Of a DNA stretch of 8,268 nt, positions 6,491-8,268 are shown piece by piece. The first letter of the stretch is position 1. Each line of letters opens with the position of its first letter. A model generated the notes under the pieces. It was given only the letters and a program-made list of their open reading frames with translations. It did not search any database and was not told the DNA's origin. This DNA comes from PHAA01 sp964494735. GTDB taxonomy: Bacteria; Bacillota; Syntrophomonadia; Syntrophomonadales; Syntrophomonadaceae. The translations under genes were made by a program, and so were the position numbers. The stretch is taken from NCBI GenBank assembly GCA_964494735.1, contig CAZBSD010000063.1, positions 1-8,268 of the forward strand, read 5' to 3'.

Positions 6491-6643
6491 CAGACCGTCA
6501 AAAAAGGCCTATAGCTGCGTTAATACGGAATCCCCGTTCAATCGACGTACCTCATGTACGCCTTAATCACGGGGCTCCCGAATGCCTTGCCCTAAGCCTT
6601 TTTTGCTCGGTCGGCCTGAATGTAACTTGTTTGACACCCTGAC
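6491..6643 (+). repeat. Intergenic structured repeat, copy 2
   Basis: This is a direct copy of the 5807-5959 element, 684 bases downstream, starting 10 bases after the mscL stop. Pairing is better than in copy 1. The outer arms are GACCG (6493-6497) with CGGTC (6608-6612) and AAAAAAGGC (6500-6508) with GCCTTTTTT (6596-6604). Inner arms are CGG (6526-6528) with CCG (6578-6580) and CCCCGT (6532-6537) with ACGGGG (6569-6574). The apical stem is CGTAC-CTCAT-GTACG (6546-6560). Both strands end the 9-bp arm with GCCTTTTTT, so it could act as a two-way terminator between the convergent mscL and SPFH operon transcripts. Confidence 0.9.
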
Positions 6644-6666
6644 CAGGGCCGAGCGCCCTGGTTTTT
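6642..6666 (+). terminator. Intrinsic terminator downstream of mscL
   Basis: ACCAGGGC (6642-6649) and GCCCTGGT (6655-6662) form an 8-bp stem with a 5-nt loop. The final stem T plus four more give a run of five T residues on the plus strand. It fits a Rho-independent terminator for mscL, even though the repeat lies between the gene and this hairpin. It sits 15 bases from the end of the convergent minus-strand gene. Confidence 0.85.
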
Positions 6667-6680
6667 ACAGCTATTCTGAG

Positions 6681-6887
6681 TTATTTGAGAGATTCTAGTT
6701 CCGTATCCGAAATCTTGGGCCGTTCTCCGCCAGGAGCTGGCAGACGGCCTGATTTTTTCAGGGCTTGCCGCAACAGGAATTCGATATGGGCATTGACACT
6801 CCGCAATTCGTCCTCCGCCCATCCCTCTATCGCCACGTATACCTGCGGATCAAGTCGCAGCGGAAAGTTCTTTTTAATACCCGCCAT
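6681..6887 (-). CDS. Ribbon-helix-helix (Arc-like) DNA-binding protein
   Basis: This is a 68-residue protein with the pattern of a ribbon-helix-helix domain. The beta strand is KKNFPLRLD (5-13), the first helix PQVYVAIEGWAEDEL (14-28), a turn RSVN, and the second helix AHIEFLLRQALKKSG (33-47). The family binds DNA as a dimer through the paired strand. The polar tail from about 48 is likely disordered. The ATG at 6887 has AAGGAG 7 nt upstream; that site overlaps the TAA of the SPFH gene, so the two are co-transcribed and probably translationally coupled. RHH proteins of this kind recur beside SPFH-protein genes in Clostridia, as far as I recall. An antitoxin role is possible in the family, but no toxin gene is adjacent. 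Autoregulation of the operon is a reasonable guess. Confidence 0.85.
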   Translation of the reverse strand: MAGIKKNFPLRLDPQVYVAIEGWAEDELRSVNAHIEFLLRQALKKSGRLPAPGGERPKISDTELESLK

Positions 6888-6898
6888 AGATTTGCTCC

Positions 6899-7741
6899 TT
6901 AGTAGAGACTGCCGGTGTTCAGTATCGGTTGGGCTCCCCGTTCGGAAATAATAGCCACCAGAAGGTTGTTGATCATAGCCACCTTGCGCTCATGATCCAA
7001 ATCCAGGATGCCTTCTTTCTCCAGCCGCAACAAGGCCATCTGTACCATCCCGACGGCACCGTCGACAATTATCTGCCGGGCGGCCAGGATGGCAGATGCC
7101 TGCTGCCTCTGCAGCATGGCGCTGGCGATTTCGGTGGCATAAGCCAGATGGGTCAAACGGGCCTCCATAACTTCCACCCCAGCCAGGGCTAACCGTTCCT
7201 GCAATTCCCGGGTCAATTCCGCGGCTACTTCCTCCGCATTGCTGCGCAGGGAAAAGCCTTCTTCGCCAAAATTATCATAGGGATATTTGGTGGCTACGTG
7301 GCGCAGAGCAGTTTCGCTCTGGATTTCCACAAACTGCTCATAGTTGGTGACGTCGAATAGAGCCTTGGCTGAATCGATCACCCTGAAAACAACCACCGCC
7401 GCGATTTCGACCGGGTTACCCTCCACATCATTGACCTTCAGAGTCTTGCTGTTGAAGTTGCTTACCCGCAGGGAGACCACACTGCGCAGCGACAGGGGAA
7501 CCGTCATCCAAAGACCGTTATCCCTGATGCTGCCCAAGTAGCGGCCGAAGAATATTATTACCCGGGCCTGATTGGGCTGTACGATGGTCAAAGAACTGAA
7601 GATTATCAGGGCCACCAGCGAGGTAGCCAAAATCATAGGGAAATTAAAATGAATACTGTAATATACCGTGCCTGCCAAACAGAGCAATGCTGCCAAGAGG
7701 GCTAAAAAGCCGTTTACCTTCCAAGCCTTGCGTTCCTGCAT
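6899..7741 (-). CDS. SPFH/band-7 (prohibitin-like) membrane protein
   Basis: This is a 280-residue membrane-anchored scaffold-type protein. Two hydrophobic segments lie at about 11-30 and 34-54. The band-7 domain follows, beginning QPNQARVIIFFGRYLGSIRDNGLW (55-78) and including VEGNPVEIAAVVVFRVID (106-123), the usual core strand pair. A coiled-coil-prone region with VMEARLTHLAYATEIASAML and QRQQASAILAARQIIVDGAV (191-230) is typical of SPFH oligomerisation. The C-terminal part (about 231-280) is cytoplasmic if both segments span the membrane. The family organises membrane microdomains and often controls membrane proteases or transporters; the specific job is unknown. The ATG has AGGAGGGG upstream, 7 nt from the AGGAGG core. 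It is first in a two-gene operon with the RHH gene. Confidence 0.92.
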   Translation of the reverse strand: MQERKAWKVNGFLALLAALLCLAGTVYYSIHFNFPMILATSLVALIIFSSLTIVQPNQARVIIFFGRYLGSIRDNGLWMTVPLSLRSVVSLRVSNFNSKTLKVNDVEGNPVEIAAVVVFRVIDSAKALFDVTNYEQFVEIQSETALRHVATKYPYDNFGEEGFSLRSNAEEVAAELTRELQERLALAGVEVMEARLTHLAYATEIASAMLQRQQASAILAARQIIVDGAVGMVQMALLRLEKEGILDLDHERKVAMINNLLVAIISERGAQPILNTGSLY

Positions 7742-7760
7742 CTAATCCCCTCCTAAAAAT

Positions 7761-7786
7761 ATGTGATCATATCCACATGATATCAT
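7761..7786 (-). promoter_or_regulatory. Palindromic operator-like region upstream of the SPFH operon
   Basis: A perfect 10-bp palindrome ATGATATCAT (7777-7786) overlaps an inverted pair ATGTG (7761-7765) and CACAT (7774-7778). Nearby on the minus strand are possible promoter pieces: TTGCAC followed by TATCAT at 16 nt, or TTGTTT followed by GATAAT at 18 nt. The dense ATGATA/TATCAT half-sites suggest a binding site for a dimeric regulator, perhaps the operon's own RHH protein. Outside this cluster I see only a small GTGGC-AGATA-GCCAC hairpin (7970-7984) in the gap before gin. Confidence 0.4.
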
Positions 7787-8015
7787 TATCATATTATTGT
7801 GCAATAGCAAACAATGGTAAAACTATTACCGTCGGGCTTCTAAACGCGGCTGGCAGCAACTGAGTAACCCGGAGATGGCGGCCGGCATATGCTAACATAC
7901 GGTCTCGGTTTGGATCTAAAACAGTGACCAGTGGTAAGGAATGATGAGACGGGGCCGGAGTGGAGAATAGTGGCAGATAGCCACGTCAATAATAATTAAT
8001 AAAAGGGGTAATCTC

Positions 8016-8243
8016 ATGATCTATGATAAGCGGTATTCCCCCATGCCAAAATGGGGGGAAGGGTGCCTGGTTTTACCGCGCTGTTCAGTCTGCGAACAGG
8101 TACCGCCAGGCGGGCTCCGGGATGGCATCAGGCTGAAGAAGGCTTTCATATGTTCCCGGTGTGAGAAGCTGATCGTGCATAGCGACGTTGCCTCTTGCAA
8201 CTATAAGATTCTGATGGAAAAGCTGAAAAGAATCCTCCTCTAA
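8016..8243 (+). CDS. csfB: Sigma-G inhibitor Gin/CsfB-like sporulation protein
   Basis: This is a 75-residue protein with two CxxC pairs, C23-C26 (RCSVC) and C46-C49 (ICSRC), separated by a GIRLKKAFIC segment, then a helical end (YKILMEKLKRIL). This matches Gin (CsfB), a zinc-binding anti-sigma factor that holds sigma-G inactive in the forespore until engulfment is complete. The N-terminal 15 residues are longer than in the Bacillus protein and unconserved. The ATG has AAAGGGG 7 nt upstream. I searched for a sigma-F type promoter in the preceding 200 bases and did not find a convincing one. Its presence implies that the organism forms endospores. Confidence 0.9.
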   Translation: MIYDKRYSPMPKWGEGCLVLPRCSVCEQVPPGGLRDGIRLKKAFICSRCEKLIVHSDVASCNYKILMEKLKRILL

Positions 8244-8268
8244 TGGCTGCCATGACACCGCTTCGTTT
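8243..8268 (+). CDS. Start of an overlapping downstream gene (partial)
   Basis: The gin stop TAA overlaps an ATG (TAATG, 8241-8245) that opens a frame reading MAAMTPLR to the window end; a second in-frame ATG is at 8252. In Firmicutes, gin is often followed by an Orn/Lys/Arg decarboxylase-like gene (yaaO) and tmk, and such proteins commonly start with a TPL motif, so this could be its first codons. No ribosome binding site is visible, so it would depend on coupling to gin. Eight residues are too few to be sure. Confidence 0.3.

Noticed and set aside
7800..8015. Sigma-F or sigma-G promoter for gin
   Set aside because: GCATA and GGAGAATAG fragments occur, but not at the spacing needed for a joint -35/-10 pair.

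Overview
The window looks like a spore-forming, Gram-positive anaerobe of the Clostridia, most likely near the Syntrophomonadaceae. This is inference from three things: a Gin/CsfB-type sporulation anti-sigma protein, a Bacillus-like (class IV) polyhydroxyalkanoate (PHA) synthase operon, and consistently strong AGGAGG-type ribosome binding sites. No database search was possible.

Layout. Bases 1-23 are the 3' end of a 5S rRNA gene, so the window starts just after an rRNA operon. Next is a decayed IS3-family transposase tail (about 166-391, minus strand). Two housekeeping genes follow on the minus strand: a YegS/DgkB-type lipid kinase (372-1274) and a branched-chain aminotransferase (1427-2491), separated by a textbook intrinsic terminator (1377-1410). 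A 58-codon winged-helix regulator with a GTG start (2710-2886, minus) has its own promoter and is transcribed divergently from the PHA genes.

The PHA cluster on the plus strand is phasin-like phaP (3410-3760), synthase subunit phaR (3839-4468) and catalytic subunit phaC (4653-5750). A good promoter at 2991-3019 gives this cluster a leader of nearly 400 nt. The three genes together account for granule coat, synthase activation and polymerisation. The monomer-supplying genes (thiolase, reductase or hydratase) are not in the window.

Downstream, mscL (6107-6481, plus) is bracketed by two direct copies of a 153-bp intergenic element (5807-5959 and 6491-6643, 10 differences). Each copy can fold into a long imperfect hairpin whose outer arms end in GCCTTTTTT on both strands. 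This is the least explained part of the window. On the minus strand an SPFH/band-7 membrane protein (6899-7741) is tightly coupled to a ribbon-helix-helix protein (6681-6887), with palindromes in the upstream region. The window closes on the plus strand with gin (8016-8243) and the first codons of an overlapping downstream reading frame.
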